Position numbers and translations under genes: made by a program. Below the pieces are notes generated by a model, which saw only the letters and a list, made by a program, of their open reading frames with translations, searched no databases and had not been told where the DNA came from. Of a DNA stretch of 6,327 nt, positions 6,303-6,327 are shown one piece after another (position 1 is the stretch's first letter; each line of letters starts with the position of its first letter). Source of the stretch: an uncultured Syntrophobacteraceae bacterium (GTDB lineage: Bacteria; Desulfobacterota; Syntrophobacteria; Syntrophobacterales; Syntrophobacteraceae); the NCBI GenBank assembly GCA_937889795.1, contig CALBZH010000651.1, forward strand, positions 1 through 6,327, given 5' to 3'.

Positions 6303-6327
6303 ATGGCGACACAGGTGCAAATGCTCC
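6303..6327 (+). CDS. Possible start of a gene cut by the window edge
   Basis: ATG at 6303 begins MATQVQML and runs off the window after eight codons. A purine-rich GGGGAGA (6294-6300) precedes it, but only two or three bases separate it from the ATG, shorter than usual. There is too little sequence to assign a product. Confidence 0.25.

Noticed and set aside
1..6327. CRISPR arrays, tRNA or rRNA genes, insertion-sequence ends
   Set aside because: No regularly spaced direct repeats, no tRNA- or rRNA-like conserved segments and no transposase or paired terminal inverted repeats were seen.

Overview
The window looks like an accessory or decaying stretch of a Gram-negative bacterial chromosome with fairly high GC. 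It contains one essentially intact gene, and it is surrounded by broken ones. A Tat-exported metallophosphoesterase and a sensor with a periplasmic solute-binding domain, a PAS domain and a receiver suggest a proteobacterium. A Desulfobacterota-like host is my guess, and it is weakly supported. The first 46 bases are not biological: they match the Illumina P5/TruSeq read-1 adapter, so this end is the raw edge of an assembled contig.

Layout. 1-46 is adapter. 55 to about 1335 (minus) is the C-terminal half of an exporter-type ABC transporter (membrane helices plus ATPase) that is only readable across at least three frame changes and has lost its N-terminus. About 1336-1643 has no recognisable gene. 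1644-1781 (plus) is a candidate 45-codon ORF whose stop overlaps the next start as GTGA. 1778-3679 (plus) is the metallophosphoesterase, with a twin-arginine signal and the full set of metal-binding motifs. 3667 to about 4028 (plus) looks like the 5' half of a group II intron: it starts with GTGCG inside the last codons of the phosphoesterase. A candidate EBS1 (CTTGGT, 3867-3872) is perfectly complementary to the six exon bases before the start (ACCAAG, 3661-3666). No intron reverse transcriptase follows. 4235-5552 (minus) is a hybrid sensor kinase that has lost its middle: the solute-binding domain, membrane helix and beginning of a PAS domain are joined out of frame to most of a receiver domain. 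From about 5567 to the end lie a degenerate AraC-family DNA-binding fragment (plus), a poorly defined stretch, and possibly the first codons of a gene cut by the window edge.

How it fits together. The phosphoesterase probably still yields a secreted enzyme, but its last residues and stop codon appear to come from intron sequence. The ABC transporter, sensor kinase and AraC remnants show no sign of working together and read as relics. The main points of interest are the intron/exon pairing at the end of the phosphoesterase, the sharp deletion junction in the kinase, and the density of broken genes. Because adapter sequence was left in, sequencing or assembly error must be excluded before the frameshifts are treated as biology.
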